From assembly GCA_951217055.1 (NCBI GenBank), contig OX578282.1, positions 17,175,877-17,239,876 on the forward strand: DNA of 64,000 bases, written 5' to 3'. The notes under the pieces are model-generated. The model was given only the letters and a program-made list of their open reading frames with translations, was not told the origin of the DNA and searched no databases. The translations under genes were made by a program, and so were the position numbers. Of the stretch, positions 46,676-56,605 are shown piece after piece; within the stretch, counting starts at the first letter, position 1; every line of letters begins with the position of its first letter. This stretch comes from Gerris lacustris (Eukaryota; Arthropoda; Insecta; Hemiptera; Gerridae).

Positions 46676-48406
46676 TTGTAGCGTCTAGACAGTTTTAGTC
46701 TATAACTGTAATAGTTAGCAAATCCAAAAGACAAGGGAGACAGTATTTAATTAAAGGAAAACAATAACTACTACAGTTAATATCAGCTTGACACTAACAC
46801 AACGTGCCTTATATTAATATATTTGATTTACCTTTTAACATGCTTTAAACCTTAAGAAACTTAGCTTTTATCCGTTTGTTATGGTATATAATCTTGATTA
46901 ATCTTTCAGATAAAATATATAATTCGGTACTTACATATTTCCAAGATAATAACTATTAATATCCTCCAAGATATAGAGTAGATCCATTATCACTTTATTG
47001 CATATTTAAACATTTGAACAAAAACAATCCCACGAAAAACAAAAAAAATGCAGTAATTAAAACAGACACAAGTACTAAAACAACTCGAACTATTATTAAA
47101 AATAATATTATTTAACCAACTTTATTACACGTATTTACTTTAGTAACACATTATTCAAATGAAAATAGTATTTTATAATTCATTAAAACTGACAAGTTAA
47201 ATGAAAAACACATTAAACGGATTAAGGACGCGATCTTTCACATATTATTATAACTTGTAGAGACGCTATTGGAGGGATGATGAAAGCATAGCAGAAGACT
47301 ACCTGCCTCCACCCCGCTCTCCCAAGTAAATATTGAGACGAAAGCTCAACCACAATTCATCCCTACCCTCCATATAAATTAATGACTATCTAAGGACCAG
47401 TAATTATATATTTAATAATACTAATTAATTAACTACAATACGTATGTGTTATCAATTTTACTTTCTAATATACATAGTAAATAAAAAGAGAAAGTATTGT
47501 GCTGGCGCGAAAATTAGGTTTTGAGAATTTGATAGATTTAATTTTAATATCGTTTAAATCTGATATAATAATAAGTTTATAATAATAATAATAAGTTGAT
47601 AATAATAAGTTTTTAATAATTATAAGTTGATAATAATACGCTGATAATAATAAGTTGGTACTAAGATTTTTCATTAATTTCTTTTATTCTTTTCACTGAT
47701 CTTTTCCGTTGATATTTTTAGAAGACATCTTTAATGCAGTTACGGTTTTCTTTTATTACGGGGGGAGGGGGGGGGGGGTTAGAATAATATATCATTCAAA
47801 CTTAAAAGTTCTTTTTTTAAGTCTTTTTTTTTAACAAAGTTAAAAAAAAGACAAAACTACAATAAAAAAATATATATGTTGCCCTAAAATATCGCTAGGA
47901 TTATTTCCCTTGAAAGAAAAGTAGAAAATAAAACAAAATTGTTACCACAGTACTTAAAAAGGCTAAAATGAATTGTACGGTGCCATCGAATTTTGAACTT
48001 CGATTTCGACCTCAACCTAGTCTATATGCAGCAGGGTTGTTTTTCTTCAGCAAATGAGCGGAGCAACGCGAAGCGGTAAAGCTATTGAGAATGTTATTTT
48101 TATTTTATTTATTTATTTATTTTTTTTTTTTTTGTATTTATAGAATAATGACACGGTGTTTGGAGGAGCCTGGATAGTAAAGTGTTTTCCATCCAAAGCT
48201 CCTACGCAGTTAGGAAAATTCCATAATTCTTAAAATTCATTTGCGATGTTCTTCCTCTGTTAGGCATCAATTGGTCCATCAGATTTTCAGTAATTGTTTT
48301 GCAGGTTTCTCCTAAGATCTTATAAACTGTGCAGTGTGCAGTGCCCTAGCCACTATAGTGTACAGCCACACAACGGACGAAACCCTTCAAATAGAAAACA
48401 ATATTG
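46676..48406. other. AT-rich intergenic sequence with a G run
   Basis: The G run is at 47761-47778. 48040-48090 has a GAGCGGAGCAACGCGAAGCGG word. Confidence 0.5.
47559..47670 (+). repeat. Degenerate ATAATAATAAGTTG repeat
   Basis: Imperfect units of TTGATAATAATAAG. Low-complexity, non-coding. Confidence 0.8.
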
Positions 48407-49035
48407 GGTCACGGCATACTGCGCCGTCACTGTCACGTCACTGATGAGTGTAAACAACTTCACAGTGAGGAAATCACGGCCCGGTCACGGCACTGTGCTG
48501 TCACTGTCACGTCACTGATGAGTGTAAACAACTTCACGGTGGAGAAATCACGGGCCGGTCACGGCACTATGCTGTCACTGTCACGTCACTGATGAGTGTA
48601 AACAACTTCAGAGTGAGGAAATCACGGGCCGGTCACGGCACTATGCTGTCACTGTCACGTCACAGATGAGTGTAAACAACTTCAGAGTGAGGAAATCACG
48701 GACCGGTCACAGCACTGCGCCGTCACTGTCACCTAACTGATGTGTGTAATCAACTTCACAGTGAGGAAATCACGGGCCGGTCACGGCACTATGCTGTCAC
48801 TGATGAGTGTAAACAACTTCAGAGTGAGGAAATCACGGACCGGTCACGGCACTGCGCCGTCACTGTCACCTCACTGATGAGTGTAAACAACTTCACAGTG
48901 AGGAAATTACGGACCGGTCACGGCACTTTGCCAGCACTGTCACGTCACTGATGAGTAAACAACTTCACAGTGAGGAAATTACGGACAGGTCTCGGCACTG
49001 TGCCGTCACTGTCACCTCACTGATGTGTGTAAATG
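48407..49035 (+). repeat. 74-bp satellite array, about 8.5 units
   Basis: CTGATGAGTGTAAACAAC-like starts fall at 48441, 48515, 48589, 48663, 48737, 48800, 48874, 48948 and 49020, so the period is 74 apart from one 63-bp and one 72-bp unit. Units contain GTCACTGTCACGTCACTGATG, CACAGTGAGGAAATCACGG and CCGGTCACGGCACT. They are GC-richer than the surroundings and full of short inverted words (CACTG/CAGTG, CCGG). Open frames through the array are a result of periodicity. Confidence 0.93.
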
Positions 49036-50529
49036 GTCCTTTAAACTATATAATTAAAAAAACAAAAGTCTACTTTCAAAAAGAATGCTTTCATATCCTA
49101 TTAAAAGAACTTTTCAAAATAACAAATCAAGTACCGTTATTACAATATTAAAGCCCGTTACAAACAGTTTAGCACTTGATTTATCTGTGTTTAAAACGTC
49201 AAAAACACCTTTGATATAAATTATTAAAAGCGCAATTGTTTGAAGAAGAGGAAGAAAAAAAAAATAAGCCTTGAAGCAGTGTTATTCTAGTAAAGAATGG
49301 CCCATTAATAATGTAGACACAGGACTACGAGACAGTACAGTAATAGTGCGTTCACACGCTCGAACACCAAGTAAAACAAAGCTTCGAGAGATAGTTACAC
49401 ATAAACTAGTCATCATTTACCTAAACTCATTTTCTCGCATTTTGGATTATAAATTTTAATATTTATTTAAGCTAGACATCACGTGCCTCTTTTATGAAGT
49501 GAGAGTAAATATGATAGAGAAAATTATACACTAAAACTGTAATAGAACACTAACAACTAACAGAAGCTGTTAGTAGAATAAAACTGAATATATTTTATAA
49601 AAGACTAATTCACAGACACTTTTTCTTTACCGTAGTTGAAAAGAGCAACAAAATATTTGTCCTACTTGTTTTTATCGTATTTCCATGGAGTATACCTTAG
49701 ACTTTAGAATGAGCTAGAGCTATATAGCTTATTTCTATACCCCGCAATACCCCCTTGGATAAAATAATTTTCAAAATTCCCTAATTAATAATTGATTCAA
49801 ACTACTGGAGAAACAGTTTAAAAAGTTAACTTTCCGGTATTTTCTTTTAGCGAATTTTCGAAGAACATTAAAGCTATTGCAATGGCTTCAAAATGTTTGT
49901 AATGTGAATTTTTGAAAAATTTTTCCACGGAAATCCGTTTTAGACCATTCTGAATCGACTCCTAAAATTTGACACTTTTTTTTATGTATGTGTGTATACA
50001 TGTATGTATGTGTAGTATATATATGTGTGTATATATATATGTGTGTCACTCCAGACGATATCTCCCCATAGGATGCACTTAAAAATTTCAAACAAATTTT
50101 AAAATGTCAATAATATCAAAAGAAAGGATGAGTTTGTTGGCCAGTATTTTTGGAGTTCAATTAGAGGTGAAATTTTGACTATTTCGGGTCAAAAACGTGT
50201 TTTTTTCCCCCACACACAAAGTGTGCATAACAACAATTACTGTACTCTTAAAGAGCTTTCAAACGACATACATCTTTTAACTTTTGTACCCCGTACCTCT
50301 GTGTACCTATTTTTTTTTTTTCACCAATCCAAATTCTAAACCAAAATTTTCCTATATTATTATGAGCCTTTCTTTGAAAATTCGCTCATTAAGTCATAGT
50401 GCATGACTGGACTTTTTATGTATCCTTCCCTTCTCAGATACTTGACGCATTTTAGGTTGAAATAGAAATTATTTTTGGAAAGAAGTACCTTAAGTTAAGG
50501 CACGTTACAGCGTCGGGAGCCAGGGAGTT
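49036..50529. other. AT-rich intergenic sequence
   Basis: A GT/AT-rich low-complexity tract at 49980-50047. Nothing else. Confidence 0.55.
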
Positions 50530-50785
50530 AATTAACTGATGAATATAACTTGAGTAAAAGCTGACCGATTGAGATGAAATTTGGTATATATGTTCATTTA
50601 ACCAATTCCCAGGACAAGTTCGTTTGATAAAGTTATCCGCATAAGCGTTCGCGCGCAACACTCGCGAAAAGGTTAGCTCCAAATATAAAATTAGAATTTT
50701 AGGGCGGGAAAACCCGACATACACACCACTAGATAGTATAAAAAATTGCTTAAACTATTAAAGCTGACTTACACGTTTAAAATAG
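50530..50785 (+). repeat. Repeat B fragment, central part
   Basis: Contains ATAACTTGAGTAAAAG, GATGAAATTTGGTATAT and AGTTATCCGCATAAGCGTTC, matching 2545-2830 closely. Both ends of the family are absent. Confidence 0.6.
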
Positions 50786-50827
50786 AGAAAAAAAAAAAAA
50801 TACGTGTGGTATGTCACAGGACACCCA

Positions 50828-50907
50828 GTAGAAGTATAGAAGAAGAAAGTACAGAAGTAGAAGACGTAGAAGAGAAGAAAAGTAGAAGTTGGAAGTAGAA
50901 TTACAGA
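50828..50907 (+). repeat. Purine-only AGTAGAAG-like repeat
   Basis: About 80 bp, almost all A and G, built from AGTAGAAG and AGAAGA words. Confidence 0.75.
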
Positions 50908-51558
50908 ATTCACTTTTACTAAGTTAACACGCATTCTGAAGTTGATATTTTATGTCGAAAGCGTCTGTTTAACAATTAAAATTTTGGTGACTATCTTGTT
51001 GTTCCTTTTTTTAACCTCTCTACTCAAAATTATGAAGTGACAGCACAAAATCTCAGTCAAAACAACCAATTAATACATGTAAAATAGAAAATAAATGTGT
51101 ATGATACTTAACACTGTTAAAATAACCTAATTATGCATACATAATACATTAATTGTTTTAAAACAGCTTAGTAAGAGAAGAGATAATTTAAAAGGTTTAA
51201 TATGAAAAGCAGAACATAAAGGATTTAGATCGTGTTTCACAAAATTAATTATTCTATACAGAGGATGATAAAAAAAAAAGTTTATAATTCATTACATAAC
51301 GTACAAGTAAGTGCCAAGAGAGATTTAAACGTTGATTTTGACAAATTTTACAGCTCTAAAAACTTTTTGGATTTGAATATTTAATGTTTAACTGAAGATG
51401 ATTTTGGGAATATTTCAAAGCATTATACCTTCCACAATTAATAAGGCTTTTAAAATGTAATAAAAAATGTCCTTTTACCTCCAAACATCGCATGAATTAT
51501 AAATGTTTTCACGCAAATGATTAATATGCAACTAAATACCAAACAATGTTATTACATA
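50908..51558. other. AT-rich intergenic sequence
   Basis: Nothing recognised. Confidence 0.55.
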
Positions 51559-51882
51559 CTACGTTTTTATTAGCTTGCTTTCTTGTTAGTTTGTTTGTTT
51601 GTCCAGTACAAATCTTGAAATCGATTTTTAACTAACTTCCCGAGTATCTAGACATTTGAAACTTTTAGAATAGCTCAGAACACGATGACGATGCATTATT
51701 TTAATACTTATAGCCATGTTTCAGCAGAATTAAATAAGTTTTCAGCAAATTTTGATGTATGGAAAGTTAGTTCGGAAAAAATCCGCAAGATATTTTATTT
51801 GTTTTGACATATCCCATATTTACGATCTTCATTTTGACGGGTTTCAAATTTATGATTTATGACCGAAAATTTAAAAACGTAG
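51559..51882 (+). mobile_element. CTACG-type MITE, 324 bp
   Basis: Begins CTACGTTTTTATTAGC and ends TTAAAAACGTAG, with TA directly outside both ends. This fits the TA duplication of Tc1/mariner-type insertions, though TA is common here. The same sequence recurs at 11791-12377, at 20219-20529 (inverted) and in part at 52254-52693. Short AT-rich sequence outside the right end (TATATAAAAAGTTCTTTTTAT) is shared by several copies, so the true boundary may lie further out. Confidence 0.72.
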
Positions 51883-52137
51883 TATATAAAAAGTTCTTTT
51901 TATATATGTAATTATTAATATATATGTTCTTTTAAAGATGTCGTTGTGCAAAAATGATGACGAACCGACTCGAAATCAGATATGCTCTGATAGCTAAAAC
52001 GGATTATTTTGTCTAGAATTTTTGTAATTTAAAGATCTAAAAAAATGTTGTTAATCAGAATGATTATCTATGCTTCCGTTAACTTTGGTGCTGGAAAGAA
52101 AAAATCACTATTTAGGAATATTTTAATATCAAATTAT

Positions 52138-52253
52138 GGTACTTCTTTAGATTGTTACTCCCTTATGTTTTCTTTTAGAATATAAATGACTTCGACTAAA
52201 TAATACTATTAAAACAAAGGGAAGTTTAGTCAAATGTACTTTAGTACAAAGGA
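52138..52253 (-). mobile_element. Family-1 MITE fragment fused to a CTACG-type MITE
   Basis: Starts GGTACTTCTTTAGATTG as an intact left end and runs through AATGTACTTTAGTACAAAGGAAT. It then changes abruptly at about 52253 into the interior of the CTACG family (GCTGTATGGAAAGTTAGTTC). Confidence 0.72.
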
Positions 52254-52693
52254 ATTTTGCTGTATGGAAAGTTAGTTCAGAAAAAATCCGCATGTTATTT
52301 TATTTGTTGACAACATTGAATGACAGCGAAAAGTAAACAAAGAAATAAATTAATTTACGTGTGACACCCAGGTTTGTTTACACTTGTGTCCTAGGTATAG
52401 GTTTAATTTTTCTGCATCTGTACTTCTTTACTTGTACACATTTTTCTTCTCTTACTGTCCCAACACAGGGGCATAATCAACGGCACGGTTTAGATTCGGT
52501 GTTGGTGAGATCCGTTGTACAAAGATTTGTCCTTTTATATAGGTTTAATATCAGCTCTCTAGATGGTTGTCATTATTATGTGAAGTAAATAAATTCGGAA
52601 CTATGTTTTATTTTTTTCACTAACATTATATATAACAATGACAATTATATTATCAACATTTCATATGATTCAACAGAAAATTTAGAAACGTAG
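52254..52693 (+). mobile_element. CTACG-type MITE, 5'-truncated long form
   Basis: Corresponds to the right part of 11791-12377, ending GAAACGTAG. Its left part is replaced by the family-1 fragment, so the pair forms a chimera. Confidence 0.68.
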
Positions 52694-54116
52694 TATATAA
52701 AAAGTTATTTTTATCTTGTAATTTTATTCTTTTTAGCATGGATATGCTGTAGCTCTGTGAAACAGAAGAAATTTCCGTAACGCTAAAAACGACATGAAAA
52801 ATGTGACGCTCTTAAATATCATGCCAGGAAATTAGAATGTAATAGGAGGTAGATTGGGTTTCACTTGTATTCATTGTGGTATTATACTTCGCCGATAAAG
52901 CATATACAATCTAAATTTTATTCTAAATGACATCAGAGCTCCTAGCGGACCAAATAATAATCTAAATGGATTAATGTTTCACAATATTACAACTAAAGAT
53001 CCATCTACTATATCAGTTAGGCAAATATATACTGATCTTCTCCACTTCATGGCGAAACATAAAAAATTTAAATTAAATTTACTCGGATGGAATTTATTTT
53101 TCTAATATTCTGTTTCTTTTTATAGATAAGAGGAAAATTTATATTACCTTAGAGTATACTAGATCCAACTACTAGAGAGGAGAGACTAAAGAGTTTTGTA
53201 ACTCGACGATTTTTCCGTAAATGTATGAAAAGATGGGGGAGGGGTCGAAAGGGTGAAAAACAAAATAAACAAAATATAAAGTGTTATGCTTAAGAGTTGA
53301 AGTAAAAACTCAGTATTGAAAAGGAAACACTGTCAAAAAAATCTAAGGGGGGGGGGGGGTCTCTTTTCTTTCTACTCAAGTAGAGCAGAAGGAAAAAAAG
53401 AAAAAAAGGGGTTGGGTCGTCAAGAACACTCGTCCTTAGGACTTGGAGAGAAGGGACCTATAAAAACCACGGCACAAGAAAAACTCCTGTAAACCTTCCA
53501 CTCGAGTCGAACACAAGATACTTCGGCACATCCCCGTCCCGGCAGTAGCCTCTCCAAGACTTACACTCCTTGAGAGCCTACTTCATAAAAACCCTTTTAT
53601 TTACGGACACGGACAAAACTTCTTTCTAAACCACAGTTAGTGTCAAAGAGGTGGAAAAAATAAATGGTTACCAAGTCACTACCAGGAACGGACCTTTTCT
53701 TGTTAATGGTACATTGGAAGAAAAGAGGTGAGGATCACAAGTACAAAGAACATTAAGTGTAGAACAAAGCAAGTGCGGTATTCTCAGACTGAAATTATCA
53801 GCTGTATTTTATAAAATATTTTTGGGATTCCACAGAAAGATTTTTAAAATGCTCAACATTATAGTAAGCCCCACGACTAAGTCTTAATATCTACCATTTC
53901 TTTATGCTAACCATAAAATACTTTTTCACTTTTACACATTGCAACTCTTTACTTAAAATTTTAAATAAATTGACCAAGTATGAGCTTTTAGCACATGCAA
54001 AGGGTCCGTATGCAATTAAATAAATAGACGAGTTCGTTAACCAGCAAAATAAGCCCAGCCGTTTCAAGATGACGTCCATTTAAAAAAACTTTTCAGCAAT
54101 AAAATTTGAACCATTT
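52694..54116. other. Non-coding, with one segment repeated at 63.9 kb
   Basis: 52995-53060 recurs inverted at 63880-63943 with about 90% identity. A 13-G run lies at 53347-53359. 53400-53780 is purine- and GC-richer but has no open frame. Confidence 0.5.
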
Positions 54117-55700
54117 ATTATAATCAGAGACGGGACGTTTATGACTTTTATTTTTCCATTTCATGACCTTTATTCTATGACTTTTATGACTTTTATTATC
54201 CTGTTTTATGACCTTTATTTTAGAAAATCGGTTGTTTTATGACCTTTTAGCCAAAAGTATGACGTTTATTTTCACTGTGAAAATTTAGCCTTTATATGAA
54301 GTGTTTCGTTATTTTGGAGGGAAACAGTTCCAAAAAGATTTGAATACTTCATAAATGCAAAATTATATTTAAAATATATAATAAATAATAATAATTAGCA
54401 GAATGCTTCAACATTGCAAAAAATAAACATGTGTTGTTCTATATTCTCCAGCGTTAAATTGGTTCTTTTCTCCGTCAGTAGAATTTTAAACTTGGAAAAA
54501 GACCTTTCGACGTCGGCAGATGAGGTGGGAGCAAATTTTATGCATGACACGTCATTTGCTTTTGCTTTACCGGGCATTCCGTCATGCAGTATTTTTAATA
54601 GAAGTGACCGTCATCGTCATCTTGATTTAAGATGGCGGATAAAAAAAATCCGCCATCCGCTATGGCAACTATGGCCTGGACGTGTTCCCACCCAGGATTC
54701 CTTGAGAGAACAGCAGTCAACTTTTCTTTCACCTTTTCCCCCATTCCTCCAACGGCAATCGGTACTGCAAAGGGTCTTGGAAATTGCATATCCTGTTTTT
54801 GCAGAATTCCTATTAACTCAGGAAATGTCCCGAAGTTGACGTTGATGTAGTTCAGGTGGGTTTCCAGTCCTGGAGCTTTTAGGGCTTATTTTGCATTACG
54901 AATTGACCTCGCCTCTCCAGCATCCAATGAAGCCAAGACCTTGAAGACTTCAGATAAAAAGTAGGTGTAGAACTTACCTGTTTATCCACATGGCTTACAG
55001 AAGAATGTTTCACCTCTGACATCCACTTACGCTTAAGCGCTAATTTGTTTGCAGGAGTTTTCGGCATTCTGACACGAGTAGAATCAATCCAGAAACTAGT
55101 TACACGAGTAAAATTAATCAAGACACAGGTAACACGAGTTTCTTATTCGTGTTACTGGTCATCAAATGAGCAATTAAACATTCTACTCCCTTGCCATGAA
55201 TATATACAAACATTTTAATTATGGAACAGCTAATCAAGGAGACTTCCCAATCCAATGGGTTTACTATTGGCTGATTGGAGAATCTATCTTGAAGTTCCTT
55301 GATTCTAATGGGAGGAGTTGTTCCAAGAAGGAGCCGATCAGGAGCCCTAGTTTGGAATTAGGGATGACCATCGGTGCCTCCCTGGTTGTAGGTATGCATA
55401 AGCGCATTAGTTAATCCGAAAGTGGTCAGGGAATTAAGAGCCCATGTCTTTCACTAAGCTGGTGTAAGGGTTTTTTTGTTTGAACTACACTTTTACCTAG
55501 AACCGGACCACGAATGTTCAATTTAAATTTTTTTTTTACCAAAAAAAAATCTTTTTGCTAAACATGTGGCAAAAAAGGCCATTTTATGACGTTTATTCCA
55601 AGAAACCCCTATTTTATGACGTTTATGCGTAAAATGGCTATTTTATGACAAAATCATATGACTATGACGTTTATGACTTTTTCCCGTCTCTGATTATAAT
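54117..55700. mobile_element. hAT transposon, internally degraded, with 8-bp target duplication
   Basis: The element body is 54125-55692 (1568 bp). It starts CAGAGACGGGA and ends TCCCGTCTCTG, a perfect 11-bp inverted end beginning with CAG as is common in hAT. ATTATAAT flanks both ends (54117-54124, 55693-55700), the 8-bp duplication typical of hAT. Both subterminal regions carry many copies of TTTATGACnTTTAT-like motifs (about 54136-54290 and 55580-55680), as hAT transposase-binding zones often do. The interior holds the C-terminal part of a broken hAT transposase on the minus strand. Autonomous hAT elements are usually 2.5-4 kb, so this copy is internally deleted. Confidence 0.9.
54395..54850 (-). 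pseudogene. hAT transposase C-terminus, frameshifted remnant
   Basis: Two minus-strand segments resemble the C-terminal half of hAT transposases. The first (54850 to 54595) contains FGTFPELIGILQKQ and VLSRNPGWEHVQ, typical of the helical part before the dimerisation domain, and ends at a stop. The second (54577 to 54395), in another frame, contains SSADVERSFSKFK followed by an LTEKRTNLTLENIEQH-type sequence and a final hydrophobic-Asn stretch, the classic hAT dimerisation signature (Pfam Dimer_Tnp_hAT family). The BED zinc finger and most of the catalytic RNase H-like region are not seen, so no functional transposase is expected. The element's own inverted ends and target duplication enclose it. 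Confidence 0.8.
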
Positions 55701-56150
55701 GATGTGAAACAATCGACTTCATTTATATCCATTTTTATTTTCCTAACACAATGAAACTACTCCGAAGTAAACTAATCCAATCCTTTGCTAAAATAATAAA
55801 TTTTTAATCTTTTTGGGGGGTGGACATTTTTTGCCATAAAATTTGGAAGACAAACAACTTTTTCCTTTAACTATTTATCAGACATAACTGCAAATTCCAG
55901 AAGTTCCAGCCAAGGTTCTTTCTTGGAATAAGACCCAGCCAACATGTAAGGAGAACCTCCAAGTTCTTGTTTCAGGCCCTTAGCCTTCTCAGCTCTGTTG
56001 ATAAAGCAAGGACAAGGGAGATAAGGGATGCAGCTTATTATGTATGTGGTGGCCATTTTGTTAAATCATTTTTTTTAACTATGGAAAATTTGTTTCATCC
56101 AAACATTGATAAATTAACACTGACCCCACAGAGTTGTAATTGTCCTCAAA
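55701..56150. other. Spacer between the hAT and BEL/Pao elements
   Basis: A 61-aa minus-strand frame at 55871-56056 has a protein-like look (GLKQELGGSPYMLAGSY) but no recognised family. It could be a repeat remnant or a stray exon. Confidence 0.35.
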
Positions 56151-56155
56151 CTTAC
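56151..56155. repeat. Left target-site duplication CTTAC
   Basis: Five bases directly left of the retrotransposon, repeated at 63117-63121 directly right of it. Identical 5-bp flanks fix the element boundaries and show that this copy arrived by integration, not by segmental duplication. Confidence 0.93.
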
Positions 56156-56418
56156 TGGGGGGAGTTCGCTGGTTCAAATAATAAAAATATCAAGAAATAA
56201 ACTTTAGGAATAGTTTAATTATTAGAAGAGATACATGTGAATAGTGACGTGGTGTATAATACGGGACTCAGTAACGGACTGACTGTACATAAGAATAGAG
56301 GGGGAAGAGGGTCCCCACTCCAAGACAGTGAGAAGAAGGGGTACGAGAGAGATGGGCAAACCAAGGTCTACACTTACACAAACAAACCTAGCACACGAAC
56401 CCTCTCGCAACCCGTCCA
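56156..56418 (-). repeat. Downstream (3') LTR of the BEL/Pao element
   Basis: 263-bp terminal repeat. Differences seen from the other LTR: CAAGAAATAA against CAAGATATAA, GTATAATAC against GTATTATAC, and six instead of four G at the TGGGG end. The polyprotein stops 187 bp before it. Confidence 0.95.
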
Positions 56419-56431
56419 TCCCGCCCACCTT
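56419..56431 (-). promoter_or_regulatory. Polypurine tract next to the 3' LTR
   Basis: The minus strand reads AAGGTGGGCGGGA directly before the downstream LTR. This is the expected place and composition for the plus-strand primer of reverse transcription. Confidence 0.7.
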
Positions 56432-56605
56432 GGAAGGTTCACCTTTCAAACGAACCTAAGGAGGCGGTAGACAAATAAAAAATGAAAATGCACTCAAAAA
56501 AATCAAAAAGAAAATAAAATTTACCATTAATGGCTTTAAATTATCAATTTAAAAATAGACAAAAATTAAACAAAATAACAAAGAAAAATATATATATGAA
56601 AAAAT
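56432..56605 (-). other. 3' untranslated segment of the BEL/Pao element
   Basis: AT-rich spacer between the polyprotein stop codon and the purine tract. Nothing else is recognised in it. Confidence 0.6.

Noticed and set aside
48441..48480. Hammerhead ribozyme in the 74-bp satellite (CTGATGA followed by GGAAA)
   Set aside because: No stem II can form directly between CTGATGA and GAAA, and stems I and III around the nearest GTC do not pair. The similarity is limited to the two short words.
48294..49151. Series of similar 62-74 aa frames that look like a repeat protein
   Set aside because: They follow from the 74-bp satellite, whose period is not a multiple of three, so no single frame continues through the array.
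54414..54839. 141-aa plus-strand open frame
   Set aside because: It overlaps the hAT transposase remnant on the other strand and has no domain; treated as a shadow.
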